In this document: one piece after another, positions 1 to 9,894 of the stretch
Position numbering within the stretch: position 1 is the stretch's first letter
Layout: each line of letters starts with the position of its first letter
Origin: Candidatus Vicinibacter affinis
GTDB lineage: Bacteria; Bacteroidota; Bacteroidia; Chitinophagales; Saprospiraceae
Reading direction: 5' to 3'
Assembly (NCBI GenBank): GCA_016714365.1
Contig: JADJNH010000005.1
Span: forward strand, 2,704,501 to 2,768,500
Length of the DNA: 64,000 bases
The notes under the pieces: model-generated
Seen by the model: the letters and a program-made list of their open reading frames with translations, nothing else
Databases searched by the model: none
What the model was told of the DNA's origin: nothing
Translations under genes and position numbers: made by a program

Positions 1-249
1 TTTAGAATCAGCCCACCACTTGGACTTGAGCTATTCAGGGTCATTGCAAGCAGAAATCCAATCAACTTAAGACCCCTTGACCAAAGAAGAGGCATTAATG
101 ACACGCCAACAAATAAAAAAGATCCCTTCGAACAATTATTTCTGGAGACCTACCAATTGGATAAGATATCCACCCGGGGTGGAACCACTTCCTCCCTCCC
201 GCCGGGACAACTAAATATATCTTCCACCCAATTCAGGATTATCGATTAA
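1..249 (+). CDS. C-terminal end of an unidentified protein (partial)
   Basis: An open frame runs from base 1 to a TAA at 247-249 and encodes the last 82 residues of a protein whose start lies outside the window. The visible part contains the stretch GLELFRVIASRNPINLRPLD followed by a low-complexity Gly/Thr/Ser segment. The pattern of a short beta-rich end with 'FRVIASRNPI' resembles the C-terminal DUF4384-type domain often carried by Bacteroidota caspase-family proteins. That would fit the two caspase-fold genes at 3932-9631, but this is an inference from a short fragment. The 200-bp gap before the next gene suggests a separate transcription unit. Confidence 0.55.
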   Translation, partial: FRISPPLGLELFRVIASRNPINLRPLDQRRGINDTPTNKKDPFEQLFLETYQLDKISTRGGTTSSLPPGQLNISSTQFRIID

Positions 250-450
250 GCCTTATATTTCAATAAACTTAGTTTATTTGTAAATAAATAAGCCACAAAA
301 CTGATAACCTTAGTCTAAATTACTATATTTATGTGGGTAATTTGCTCTTTACTGGAATAGTTAACGCATTCATTTTAAAGGGTACATTTGCAATACCATA
401 ATGCATTCTTCAAATAACATTTGAATTTAATTTAATACATATAGATTTTT

Positions 451-2130
451 ATGACCATTTCAATATTTCAAAGATCGATTTGCGTAGTTATATTTCTTTT
501 AAATTTCACACACAGCCAGCTAATTGCACAGGATCCTATCCCAATTTCTACACCTGCCATTGTTAGTGATCCGGAAGCCCCTCCAACTTCAGGAGTAAAC
601 GACATCGCAGGAACTACAGAAGAAGAGCGCGTCAAGACAATATATGATAAACTGGTAAAAGCAAGAGGTGATTACAGATTCCAAATCCCGGAGGTTTTTT
701 TACGGAATGAAGTAGCACGAGCTGCATCCATTGATTATGAAAAACTGGAAATCGTCCTGGAGAAAAAAGCTTATGATGCGTGCCTTCCTTATGGGGATGC
801 TGCAATTGCATTTTTGCTGGGGCATGAACTCACTCATTATTATGAAAAACATGCGTGGCGAAGTGGTTTTGCAGGAAACAATAATGATCTAAAAGCAAGC
901 CGCAGTCTAAAAGTAGATAACAATGATATGGTATCTAACGAAATCGAGGCAGATTATTTGGGTGGCTTTTTAGCATATTCCGCCGGTTTTGGATTATTTG
1001 ACAAAGGAGGAGAAATCATAAAAAGTGTTTACAAAGATTATAAAATGAAAGATGATATCGATGGATATCCATCTTTGCAAGATCGTGTGGAATTATCCAA
1101 AAGAAGCGCCTCCAAACTAGAATCTTTAATTGATGCCTTCGAAATGGCCAATATGCTTAATGCCACAGGTAAATTTGAAGAAGCCAAATACTATTACAAA
1201 TACATTCTGATGCACTATCAGAGTAGAGAAATATACAATAATGTAGGTGCCGCAAACTTATATGAAGCGCTCAGCTATTTTGATCAAAAAGATTTAAAAT
1301 ATAAATACCCGGTACAACTGGATCTAAAGACTCAGGGCGCAAGGAATGTATCGGTTAAAGAAAAGCGTGAATCTCTTTTGCGTGAAGCCATAAAACATTT
1401 CAATTACGCCATTGGGATGGATGCTGAATATGCACCTGCTTATTTGAACAAAGCGATAGCCCTGACAATACTTGGGGAATTTGATCGTGCACTTTTTTTA
1501 TGTGATAAAGAGGCCTTAGAACTTGCCGGCAAAAAGAAACTCACAAAACTTACCACCGACGCCAAGATCCTTAAGGCCATCATTTTTGCTAAAACCAAAA
1601 AAGAAGCAGACGCAAAAAAAATTTTAACAGACCTGGCAAATAACGGTAAAAGCAAACTGGCAAAAATAAATTTGGATATAATAACTACCGGCATCATACC
1701 TATAGAGGTCTTACCCAACCAAGCCAATGAGATATTTGACACCATCCAGAGCTTTAATTTAAAATCCGTAGCTAAAAGCAGAAGTCCAGATTTTGATACA
1801 GAAAAAGTGCTCCAGATTAACAATTCAAATATCTTTTTTCAATGGACTGAGGATACCTTGAATTTTAAAATTTATTTTAATCGCATCAGTGAACCAAAAA
1901 ATAGAAATTTCATAATGCTGACCAAGCCGGGTAGCGAAGTTAAAAACTCCAAAAAAATTGGGCTGGGAAGTCCTCTCTCTTTAATTACGCAAACCTATGG
2001 CCCGGCTAAACAGACTTTGGAAACACCACTTGGAAGCATACTTATTTACAACAATACTATATTTATACTGAATGAAGAGGATAAAGTGGAAAGGTGGGGA
2101 AATTATTCTTACAATAACAAATATTTTTAG
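451..2130 (+). CDS. Secreted M48-like zinc metalloprotease with TPR-like repeats
   Basis: This 559-residue protein begins with a signal peptide (about residues 1-26, ending LIAQ). The zinc-protease signature HELTH lies at residues 125-129 (H125, E126, H129), and a downstream NEIEADYLGG segment (E164 onward) matches the third-ligand motif of M48 peptidases, so the catalytic set appears complete. Residues about 220-410 contain helical pairs with TPR character, including 'YAPAYLNKAIALTILGEFDRAL'-like spacing. The last 140 residues are unassigned. M48 proteins with TPRs (BepA-like) usually act on outer-membrane proteins in the periplasm; the location fits but the substrate is unknown. It is followed by another secreted protein and two caspase/TPR proteins, possibly a functional neighbourhood. 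Confidence 0.8.
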   Translation: MTISIFQRSICVVIFLLNFTHSQLIAQDPIPISTPAIVSDPEAPPTSGVNDIAGTTEEERVKTIYDKLVKARGDYRFQIPEVFLRNEVARAASIDYEKLEIVLEKKAYDACLPYGDAAIAFLLGHELTHYYEKHAWRSGFAGNNNDLKASRSLKVDNNDMVSNEIEADYLGGFLAYSAGFGLFDKGGEIIKSVYKDYKMKDDIDGYPSLQDRVELSKRSASKLESLIDAFEMANMLNATGKFEEAKYYYKYILMHYQSREIYNNVGAANLYEALSYFDQKDLKYKYPVQLDLKTQGARNVSVKEKRESLLREAIKHFNYAIGMDAEYAPAYLNKAIALTILGEFDRALFLCDKEALELAGKKKLTKLTTDAKILKAIIFAKTKKEADAKKILTDLANNGKSKLAKINLDIITTGIIPIEVLPNQANEIFDTIQSFNLKSVAKSRSPDFDTEKVLQINNSNIFFQWTEDTLNFKIYFNRISEPKNRNFIMLTKPGSEVKNSKKIGLGSPLSLITQTYGPAKQTLETPLGSILIYNNTIFILNEEDKVERWGNYSYNNKYF

Positions 2131-2521
2131 GACTGCATACTATCGCGGCATTTTTTAAATAAAAACTATTAAATATAAGATTATAACAGATAACCAACTG
2201 AAACAATTTAAGTACTGTTGATTAAGAAGTCATGGAAATCTTTAAAAATAAAGTATTCGGAAATTACACCACGCTAGACTATCTTGGAAAAGGCAGCTTC
2301 ACTTCCGTTTACCCACTTATAACCGACATCACTTTTGAATACACCCTTTATAATGATATTATAGAACCCATCAGAAGAAATTCTTCTACAACCCCGGTTT
2401 TTGGCGTGTTTTTTGACACCCGTGATGAAGGTGGTCATTTCTTCTTTGTCAAAAGAAAAAAAACAGTACAATGAATCAATGTGAAAACCTTGGAATTTTA
2501 TCCATTTTAAATTAATCAATT
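2131..2521. other. Intergenic region with no convincing gene
   Basis: This 391-base stretch has an 80-codon frame on the plus strand (2232-2474) and an overlapping 81-codon frame on the minus strand. The plus frame starts with FGNYTTLDYLGKGSFTSVY, which superficially resembles a protein-kinase glycine loop, but nothing after it looks like a kinase lobe and no ribosome binding site is evident. I leave it unannotated as a gene; it could be a decayed kinase start or chance. Confidence 0.4.
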
Positions 2522-3910
2522 ATGTCAAGAATATTAATTTCTTTATGCCTGGCAGTGCAATTTCTTCAACTGATTTCTGCACAAGCTGTCTTACCGGTTG
2601 TGGTAGTGACCACGCATGGTAAAGTAAAAAGCAAATTGGAATCTGGTAAATGCATCAAACCCGTTGCAGGAACACTCTTGAAAAAAGAAGGAACGATTAA
2701 ACTTAAGAAAAATTCAGATGCACTCGTTTATGCCAACAATAGATTCATCACCTTTTCCAATAAAGGGAAGTATCCATTAGAAAACTTGGCCGAGAAAAGC
2801 ACCCGAAACGCAAAACTAAATTTTGATCCTTTATTTGGAGAATACATAAAATCCGCTGTACTAATCACCGGACAATCCCAATGGAACATTAAAACCAACA
2901 AATCCAACGGTGATGGCTGGAATGAAATATCCAAAATGGAAAATGGTGGTTGGGGCCCCACCAACCCTAAAGAAAAAGGTGGCTGGGGTACTACCAACCC
3001 TAAAGAAAAAGGTGGTTGGGGTACGACCGGTCCTAAAGAAAAAGGTGGCTGGGGGACTACCGATCCTAAAGAAAAAGGCGGTTGGGGGACTACCAACCCT
3101 AAAGAAAAAGGCGGCTGGGGGACTACCAACCCTAAAGAAAAAGGCGGTTGGGGTACTACCGATCCTAAAGAAAAAAGTGGCTGGGGGACTACCGATCCTA
3201 AAGAAAAAGGTGGCTGGGGGACTACCAACCCTAAAGAAAAAGGCGGTTGGGGGACTACCGATCCTAAAGAAAAAGGTGGCTGGGGCACAACCGACCCTAA
3301 AGAAAAAGGTGGTTGGGGTACGACCGACCCTAAAGAAAAAGGTGGTTGGGGTACGACCGACCCTAAAGAAAAAGGTGGTTGGGGAATCAACGACATGAAT
3401 ATTGAACCTGCATGTCCGGGAGGAATTTATAAAAATGGAGCAACTCTTTTGCGATGGTTAAAAGCCAAAGATGTAGAGCACTATATGATTTGTATTTTTG
3501 ATGAAGAAGTAAATTTAATTACCAATTATGTCGTTCAGGATACATTCGTTTGGCTAGATCTGAGTAAGTTTAATTTGGATCCCCAAAAGACATATTATTG
3601 GCAAATAATAGCCTATGGACAAAAGCTGGTCTCTCCACCGGTAACTTTTGTTATCCTACCTATGGAAGATCAAAATGAAATCCTGGAAACGCCAAAAAAT
3701 TCAGACATCTATTCAAACACAGACACGGTCGTTAAAGGAATGATGGAAGCCGTTGCATTGGAAAGCAATAAAATGAATATGGAGGCATTAAATACGTACG
3801 ACAAAACTTTATCGCAATATCCTGAAAACAAACTGCTCAGAATGCTTTATGCTGCATTTTGTGTAAGAATGGGACAATACGCCAAAGCAAAAATGATCAT
3901 GGAAAAATAA
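2522..3910 (+). CDS. Secreted protein with thirteen 11-residue GGWGTT(D/N)PKEK repeats
   Basis: This 462-residue protein has a clear signal peptide (residues 1-20, ending LISAQ). The first 130 residues look like a FecR-type or adhesin-like beta segment ('TKGKVKSKL', 'GTLLKKEGTIKLKKNSDALVY'). Thirteen perfect-length 11-residue repeats (GGWG-T/P-T-D/N/G-P-K-E-K) follow, plus a partial fourteenth. A beta-rich domain then contains 'LRWLKAKDVEHYMICIFDEE', resembling fibronectin-type modules of secreted Bacteroidota proteins, and the end looks like a single TPR-like helix pair. The repeat is rich in Gly, Trp, Lys and Pro and is predicted to be extended or flexible. The function is not recognised. 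The gene converges on the caspase gene at 3932 with only 21 bases between the stop codons. Confidence 0.75.
   Translation: MSRILISLCLAVQFLQLISAQAVLPVVVVTTHGKVKSKLESGKCIKPVAGTLLKKEGTIKLKKNSDALVYANNRFITFSNKGKYPLENLAEKSTRNAKLNFDPLFGEYIKSAVLITGQSQWNIKTNKSNGDGWNEISKMENGGWGPTNPKEKGGWGTTNPKEKGGWGTTGPKEKGGWGTTDPKEKGGWGTTNPKEKGGWGTTNPKEKGGWGTTDPKEKSGWGTTDPKEKGGWGTTNPKEKGGWGTTDPKEKGGWGTTDPKEKGGWGTTDPKEKGGWGTTDPKEKGGWGINDMNIEPACPGGIYKNGATLLRWLKAKDVEHYMICIFDEEVNLITNYVVQDTFVWLDLSKFNLDPQKTYYWQIIAYGQKLVSPPVTFVILPMEDQNEILETPKNSDIYSNTDTVVKGMMEAVALESNKMNMEALNTYDKTLSQYPENKLLRMLYAAFCVRMGQYAKAKMIMEK
2945..3385 (+). repeat. 33-bp in-frame tandem repeat array, 13 full units plus a partial unit
   Basis: Units of 33 bp encode GGWGTTDPKEK with variation mostly at the third base of Gly, Trp-Gly and Thr codons and at the D/N/G position. 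The unit length keeps all copies in frame, and no unit contains a stop in two other frames, so long spurious open frames exist on both strands. Copy number is likely variable between strains, as is usual for such arrays. Confidence 0.95.
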
Positions 3911-3931
3911 GAAATAAAATCCTTGTAGGAT

Positions 3932-6145
3932 TCACTTTGAAAAATATTGATTTTTCAATATTTTGAATTCCTTCATTTGGATGACTTTCTTAAAATTATC
4001 ATCGGTCAATATACTGTCCAGATCCTTGAAACCTGCTTTAAAGGCTTTTTCTAGAGATTCACAACATAAGACATTTCTACCCGTTTGGGCATAAATGGAC
4101 GCCAAAAGGTAATGGGCGAAATTATCCTTTGGAAATTTAATGACGTAGTTTGTCAATTCATTTTCAGCATTTACTATGTCGTTCGTATACATGTAATACT
4201 CTATCATCCCCTGAAAAGTGTATTCAGATACTGGCAAAATAGATCTACCTTTCTCATAATAAGTCTTTGCCTCCTCAAGTTCGTTCAGTTGAAGAAGCGT
4301 GTAACCTAATGCATTCAATTCCGGAACATTATTGGGTTCAAAAATTAAACCCAACTTCTTCATTTTGACCGCTAAATCATATTTTTTATCGTAAACATAA
4401 TTGCTACCCAATCTAAAATATGCATCTGAAAAACTCGAGTCAATGTTTATTGCTCTTAAATATAGTTCATTAGCTTTTGAGAAATTTCCAGTATGTTGGT
4501 AAGTGTGTCCTAAATTATAAATCCCTAAAACAAACATACTGTCCAGCTCTACCGCTTTTTCACCACTAATCAATCCGTTTTCGTAATCCCCCATCCAATT
4601 ATAACTTCCGCACAAATTTGACCACAACAATGGCCAGGAAGGGGCATATTGCAAGGCCTCTTTATACATAAGCACAGATTCCTTGTAATCTTCCTTTAGA
4701 AAATTTATATATCCTATTTCATTTAAAATATGGGCCGATTTAGGTTCCAGTTTTAGTGCTTTTTGTTGTTCTTCCAATGCCATCAAATAAAATGTATCTA
4801 AATTTTCTCTTTGTCCCTTTAATCGAAGGTTTAATCCTTTAAAATAGTGCATTCTTGAGATCAGAGTATTATAGAAAAAATGTTTATCTCCGAGCAATTC
4901 AGCAGATTTCTCCAATTGTTCCGGATACCGATCATATTTTGGGTCGAAACCCCATCTGCTTTTTAACTCTTTAGGATCCGCCATCAAATAATCATTAATG
5001 GCTTGTTGCGCACCATCTTGCAACGCAGCAGCCAGATTGCGTTTCATCAATCCAATATTTTTATTAAGCTCTTCTCTATCTTTTATTTCCTGAAAAATAC
5101 TCCATGCTGAATTCTTTAAGGGAAAATCAAGATGACCACTAGACAGTGCAGCATTAAATAATTCTACCTTTTTTAGCAGTATGGTATCTTCTGATAAAAT
5201 CCAATTTATTCCCAGGGATCGGTTGCCTGACTCATAAAACCCTCCGTCTACATCAAGCTTTTTTAATTCCTCTAAAATCTTAGGATCCACTTTCGAAAGT
5301 ACAGTATTCTTATTCCCAATGGTCATTGGAATCTGACTATGTGGAGCGACTGCAGTCGGAACTTTATCCCCAAGATACCGCTCAATTTCTGCCAGATTTA
5401 CTGCCCCATCATTATTTTTATCGGCCAATCCCTGCACCCCAGCAAGAAAATAATAAGAAAAAACACCTCGACCGCCTCCCCAGGATTTTCCTTCCAATGA
5501 CAATTCATCCGGTTGACACGACATGATCTTTACTTCATTTGCATATTGTTTGGACAGATTAGCCGCTGTGGCTTGTGATCCTCCTATTGAACTTCCGGCA
5601 AGTTTTCCTGCCCTGCAGGCATCAGTAATGACCAACACTTTTGCTTTAGTGGCTAGAGCCAGCGTTGATATAACTTCCTGCAAATAGCTTAGTCCAAATG
5701 TTCCTCCCCCCATATACACCCTGGCTGGTGCATCCCAGCACAGAAGAAATCCTGGTTGGCTGATCGTTGTACTTTCCACATCACCATGACCGGAAAAATA
5801 TATAATCACCAAATCTCCCTCTTTACTTTCTTCCATCAGTCCATAAAGAGCGGATACAAATTGTCCTGCAGTCGCCTTTTCATTGAGCAATAAAGTAATG
5901 TGTGAGCTGTCAACTTTTCCCCCGGCTTCACTTTTTAAATAATTTGCAAATGCGAGAGCATCCCGATCAGCAAACTGCAAATCAGTAATTTTTACATTTT
6001 GGTAATCGGAAATTCCTACAATAACTGCGCGCGTAACACCAGTCTCTTTAACCCCATTTGGCACAACAGGAGTCATACCTTTTTCTTGCCCTCTTACAAT
6101 TCCGAAAGCCAAAATAGAACATACCGAAAGAAATAATAATCTCAT
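3932..6145 (-). CDS. Secreted caspase-family (peptidase C14) protein with TPR repeats
   Basis: This 737-residue protein begins with a signal peptide (residues 1-19, ending GIVRG). A caspase-fold domain covers about residues 35-285: the catalytic histidine is H120 in YFSGHGD and the catalytic cysteine is C177 in VITDACRAGK, the two hallmark positions of the family. An EF-hand-like loop 'DKNNDGAVNLAEIE' follows near residue 240, and the domain ends in the segment containing 'GNKNTVLSK'. The remaining 450 residues are mainly TPRs (for example 'LWSNLCGSYNWMGDYENGL' near 510). It starts 3 bases after the stop of the larger paralogue at 6149-9631, so the two are almost certainly cotranscribed. The likely role is a periplasmic or secreted cysteine protease with a protein-binding tail; substrate unknown. 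Confidence 0.85.
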   Translation of the reverse strand: MRLLFLSVCSILAFGIVRGQEKGMTPVVPNGVKETGVTRAVIVGISDYQNVKITDLQFADRDALAFANYLKSEAGGKVDSSHITLLLNEKATAGQFVSALYGLMEESKEGDLVIIYFSGHGDVESTTISQPGFLLCWDAPARVYMGGGTFGLSYLQEVISTLALATKAKVLVITDACRAGKLAGSSIGGSQATAANLSKQYANEVKIMSCQPDELSLEGKSWGGGRGVFSYYFLAGVQGLADKNNDGAVNLAEIERYLGDKVPTAVAPHSQIPMTIGNKNTVLSKVDPKILEELKKLDVDGGFYESGNRSLGINWILSEDTILLKKVELFNAALSSGHLDFPLKNSAWSIFQEIKDREELNKNIGLMKRNLAAALQDGAQQAINDYLMADPKELKSRWGFDPKYDRYPEQLEKSAELLGDKHFFYNTLISRMHYFKGLNLRLKGQRENLDTFYLMALEEQQKALKLEPKSAHILNEIGYINFLKEDYKESVLMYKEALQYAPSWPLLWSNLCGSYNWMGDYENGLISGEKAVELDSMFVLGIYNLGHTYQHTGNFSKANELYLRAINIDSSFSDAYFRLGSNYVYDKKYDLAVKMKKLGLIFEPNNVPELNALGYTLLQLNELEEAKTYYEKGRSILPVSEYTFQGMIEYYMYTNDIVNAENELTNYVIKFPKDNFAHYLLASIYAQTGRNVLCCESLEKAFKAGFKDLDSILTDDNFKKVIQMKEFKILKNQYFSK
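3941..3964. terminator. AT-rich hairpin between convergent genes, possible bidirectional terminator
   Basis: A perfect 10-bp stem (AAAATATTGA / TCAATATTTT) with a TTTT loop overlaps the last codons of the minus-strand caspase gene and lies 31 bases after the stop of the plus-strand repeat protein. It has no GC-rich stem, so a terminator function is only suggested by position and by the T-rich flanks. Confidence 0.3.
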
Positions 6146-6148
6146 AAT

Positions 6149-9100
6149 CTAATTCAATCTATTCTTAAATTCATCCCAACGTTGATCGTTTCGTAAATCT
6201 GATATCATTTCATCATTATTTAAAACGAAATTCAAATTAAAACCATTGTCAAACGCAAGTTTTAAAAATTTAAACGCTTCTTGGCGATCATTCATTTTCG
6301 CATACAGTCTGCATAAAGTGTAGTTTGTTCTCAAATCTTTCGAATTATACTTCCATTCTTCTAGATAATATGGCAATGCAAGTTGATAATTACCGGATAT
6401 AAAATTTAGCTTAGCCATTAACTCTTCTATTCTATGATCTTTAACACCAATTATGGTATCGCATTTTAAAAGCAAATTACGCGCTGATTCAAATTGACCG
6501 GAGAGTATTTGAAAGTTTGCAAGTTTTAAACTGGATTCATAGTTAATCTGATCATATTTTTGAAGAAGAATTAAATTGGACAATGAGTTCTCATACTGGT
6601 ACTGACGCTCTAATCCATCTGCTAATTTCATTCTGACTTTTGCTTGCTTGTCAGAATAACTTAATGATGTTTGATAGGATTTCAAAGCTTCATTTTCGCT
6701 GCCCGACCAATAATATAAATCCCCTGTCTTTGAATGTACTTCAGACAACAGGCTAGAATCCTTTGAAAGCGTACTAAATTGTTCCAAATGATGAATTCCA
6801 TCTTGGATAGGTGATTTAATGCTTTTGGCAGGATTGATCATAAGATCATATTCAATCGCACCATTGATTTCAGTTTGCAACGTCATAAGATCAACGGGTT
6901 GCCCAATAATGCCAAAAGGTAAATCTTCGGCTACAGGTTCATTCCATGGGTACACACTGTAAGCAATTCTTTGGTGCATATCAGGGTGAGATTCTGCATA
7001 ATTATACATTAACGATCCGGCATTATAATAATACTCTTCCTTCGGATGAGAAGCAAGCATTCTGACATAAAATGCATACAATTCCTTTTCTCCTTGTATT
7101 TTATTTTCATATTTAAATTCTTGTATCACCTGTTCACTGGCATCATACCTCCCTTGTGATTCCAACATATTCCAAAGATGATAATATCCTTTCATCTGAC
7201 TTTTGTCTGCCTGTATTATACGACGATAATAGTTCTGGGCATCATCATAATACCCCCACTTTTCATATAACTTACCGGCATAGTAATCTAAATCTAGCTG
7301 ATCAAATTGTTGATTCTTATAAAATACAACCATATCCACTTTTGGTTTAAACAAAGCTCTATCAGTAGCTGTCGCTATATGGGCATTGACTAAACTATCA
7401 GAATACTTATTAAATGTTCCTTGCATTAAATAATTTTCTCTTGCCTTTTTAATCATGAGTTCAGCTTCAAGGTATCGGTTCTGAGCATACATTAACTTTG
7501 TTAAATACTTAAAGACCAAAGGATCTTTTGGACACACCTGAACCAACTTATTAAAATATCGTTCAGCAACCTGGAAATTTGATTGATCCAAATTCTGCAT
7601 CCCCATATAGAAAAAAACCAAAGGATCTTTTGGTTCAGGCCATTCAATATGCCTGGTAGGTGAATATGAATCTTCTAGTGCCATACCACGAGTATCAACC
7701 ATAATTCCAGCCTCAGTATTCATTTCAATTCCATTTACATCAGGAAAAAATCCTTCTTTCTTTTCGTCTGCCTTTTTTAAACACTCCTCTGCATATTCGT
7801 AGTTCATTGCTTTTAACTTAATACAGCCCAATCGTTCTATAGGAAGAAAATGATTGGTATCTAATTGAATAGCCTTACGGTATTGTTCCTCTGCAAACAA
7901 TAGATTTTCTGAGACCTCATAGTTTCTGCCGAGATTAGTATGTGCGCCTTGCATCCGATCCTGGAGTAATACAGCCCTTTTACCTGCCTCAATTCCCAAA
8001 TTAATCTTTTTTTGAAAGGCATATAGACTGCTCATATTTGACCAGGGAATGGACCAACTTGGCGCAATTTCTGTCGCTTTTTGATAATGCTCTAAGGAAA
8101 CATCATACTCTTTTTTATTTCTATATAAGTTACCTAATTCATTGTGAATGTAGGCCGCATTTGCTTCCAGTTGATAAGCCTTGAGCTGCTGACCAAGTGC
8201 CAAATCAACCAAACTATCCGGATTGGTGGATAATGGAATTTTCAATTTCAAAGCAATTCCCGCAAAATAATATTTCTTAACTTCCAAAATATGATACAGT
8301 GGCTGATCTTTGTTCAAAAATTTCAAAGCTGTCTCAATCATGATGGGATACTTGTCATACACATCAGACCCACTATTGTAATATTGTCGTCTTTCCAATT
8401 CTTCTTCATCTCCCTTTAAATAAAGATTAATTAGAAGTTGAATTCGATCATGAATTGTTGCAGCAAGGTGTTGTTTGAATTGTTGGTTGACCTTCGGATT
8501 TAAACTCCTTTGAAGATAAAGTTCTTCAGCTTCCAGTGAGTCCATTCCTCCCCTAAAATGATTAAATATAAAGTCGCTTGCTTCATCTGCCGACATGGTA
8601 AGCAATTGACTAAAATCTATTGCAGTTTCCAAATCCCTATTCTTCATAAGACCTAAAAACTTTTGCATTGAAGTCCTTTCTATGGCCCCTTCTGAAGAAA
8701 TGGATCTGGAAATGGACAGATCCCCACTTGTTGTAGAAATGACCGATTGCGTAGCAAGGGATTTAAGAATTGAATCATTGACAATGGCCATTAATTTGTT
8801 TGGCTTTCCAAGTGAAACCGGATTTTGATCCTTCTGGGTAATTTTGGAGACTTCATCTGGAACTTTCTTGGCAAGGTATGCACTCAATTCCTGCAAGGTA
8901 ATGACTCCATCCTTTTCGCCATCATCTGCCAATCCTTTTAATCCATTCAATAAAAAATAGGAAAAAGCCCCTCTCCCATTTCCCCACACTTCGTTCTCTT
9001 CCGAATCCTGGTCCGCTTCACAGGAAGCCATTCTAATTTCATTTTTTTCTACTTTGTTAAGTTGTTCACCTATTAAGGCTTTCCCTCTGTTGTCACTTCC

Positions 9101-9631
9101 TGCCAACTTCCCCGATCTGCAAGCATCTGTGATGAGAATTACATTGGCATTTTTTTCAACAGAAAGTGTGTTGGCCATGATATTGAAATCCTCAATTCTT
9201 ACGGCATTATTCAGGTAATTTCCAAAAGGTGTATCGTAGGCTAGTAAATATCCCAATTTATAAATGCTACCTTCCACATCTCCGTGACCAGCAAAATAAA
9301 AGTAAACCAGGTCATTTTTCTTGGCTTCTGTTTCTAACCACCTTTTCGCCAAATATATATTTGAAACTGTAGCTTGCTTATTCACCAAAAGTTTTACCTG
9401 AGATTTAGGCACGGATCCCCCGGCCGGAGAATATAGAAAATCTGCAAACAATTCAGCATCTCTATGGGCAAATTTTAGATCCGTAAAATCCTCATCTTTG
9501 TATTCTGAAATCCCAATAACCAATGCGTAGATCTTACCTTTAGCAATGGACTTCTGAGCAAATATGTAAGTTTGAAAAAAAACGAAAAAACTAAAAAAAC
9601 AATATATTAATTTAACATTTGTAACTGTCAT
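6149..9631 (-). CDS. Large caspase-family (peptidase C14) protein with extended TPR region
   Basis: This 1160-residue paralogue of the downstream gene has an N-terminal hydrophobic segment (residues 5-25) acting as signal peptide or anchor. The caspase fold occupies about residues 33-285 with H116 in FAGHGD and C171 in ITDACRSGK. A calcium-loop-like 'DDGEKDGVITLQELSAYL' precedes the end of the fold, as in the neighbour. A Ser-rich linker (about 295-320) leads to a TPR-rich region of about 800 residues. The start is supported by the hydrophobic N-terminus directly after it and by the 263-base divergent intergenic region. The two genes share domain order throughout, which suggests duplication. 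Whether the proteases activate one another is inference. Confidence 0.85.
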   Translation of the reverse strand: MTVTNVKLIYCFFSFFVFFQTYIFAQKSIAKGKIYALVIGISEYKDEDFTDLKFAHRDAELFADFLYSPAGGSVPKSQVKLLVNKQATVSNIYLAKRWLETEAKKNDLVYFYFAGHGDVEGSIYKLGYLLAYDTPFGNYLNNAVRIEDFNIMANTLSVEKNANVILITDACRSGKLAGSDNRGKALIGEQLNKVEKNEIRMASCEADQDSEENEVWGNGRGAFSYFLLNGLKGLADDGEKDGVITLQELSAYLAKKVPDEVSKITQKDQNPVSLGKPNKLMAIVNDSILKSLATQSVISTTSGDLSISRSISSEGAIERTSMQKFLGLMKNRDLETAIDFSQLLTMSADEASDFIFNHFRGGMDSLEAEELYLQRSLNPKVNQQFKQHLAATIHDRIQLLINLYLKGDEEELERRQYYNSGSDVYDKYPIMIETALKFLNKDQPLYHILEVKKYYFAGIALKLKIPLSTNPDSLVDLALGQQLKAYQLEANAAYIHNELGNLYRNKKEYDVSLEHYQKATEIAPSWSIPWSNMSSLYAFQKKINLGIEAGKRAVLLQDRMQGAHTNLGRNYEVSENLLFAEEQYRKAIQLDTNHFLPIERLGCIKLKAMNYEYAEECLKKADEKKEGFFPDVNGIEMNTEAGIMVDTRGMALEDSYSPTRHIEWPEPKDPLVFFYMGMQNLDQSNFQVAERYFNKLVQVCPKDPLVFKYLTKLMYAQNRYLEAELMIKKARENYLMQGTFNKYSDSLVNAHIATATDRALFKPKVDMVVFYKNQQFDQLDLDYYAGKLYEKWGYYDDAQNYYRRIIQADKSQMKGYYHLWNMLESQGRYDASEQVIQEFKYENKIQGEKELYAFYVRMLASHPKEEYYYNAGSLMYNYAESHPDMHQRIAYSVYPWNEPVAEDLPFGIIGQPVDLMTLQTEINGAIEYDLMINPAKSIKSPIQDGIHHLEQFSTLSKDSSLLSEVHSKTGDLYYWSGSENEALKSYQTSLSYSDKQAKVRMKLADGLERQYQYENSLSNLILLQKYDQINYESSLKLANFQILSGQFESARNLLLKCDTIIGVKDHRIEELMAKLNFISGNYQLALPYYLEEWKYNSKDLRTNYTLCRLYAKMNDRQEAFKFLKLAFDNGFNLNFVLNNDEMISDLRNDQRWDEFKNRLN

Positions 9632-9894
9632 AAACTTTTCTTAAATCGTTCAAATATAGTTAAAAAGGAGAATTTATTATAACAATTCTAATTCGGAATA
9701 TCAGTGAGAAATGAATTACTAGATAATACTCTTGGACTTTACACAAGAATTGAGTTACTTTATTTTCTCATTTGTTTTAATTCTATTTTAGTTGGATTCA
9801 ATATTAATAACCAAGTAGACAAATTAATATCACCCGACTTCTCTAAATCGTACTATCTTGTATTTGAATTCCACTAATACAGAATCTATGTCAA

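Noticed and set aside
2232..2474. Small plus-strand frame with a kinase-like glycine loop (GKGSFTSVY)
   Set aside because: Nothing after the loop resembles a kinase, there is no ribosome binding site and an overlapping minus-strand frame is equally long.
2728..3396. Long minus-strand open frame (PQPPFSLG repeats) and plus-strand frame 2910-3398 (LKKK repeats)
   Set aside because: Both arise only because the 33-bp repeat has no stop codons in these frames; the signal-peptide protein in the third frame is the real gene.
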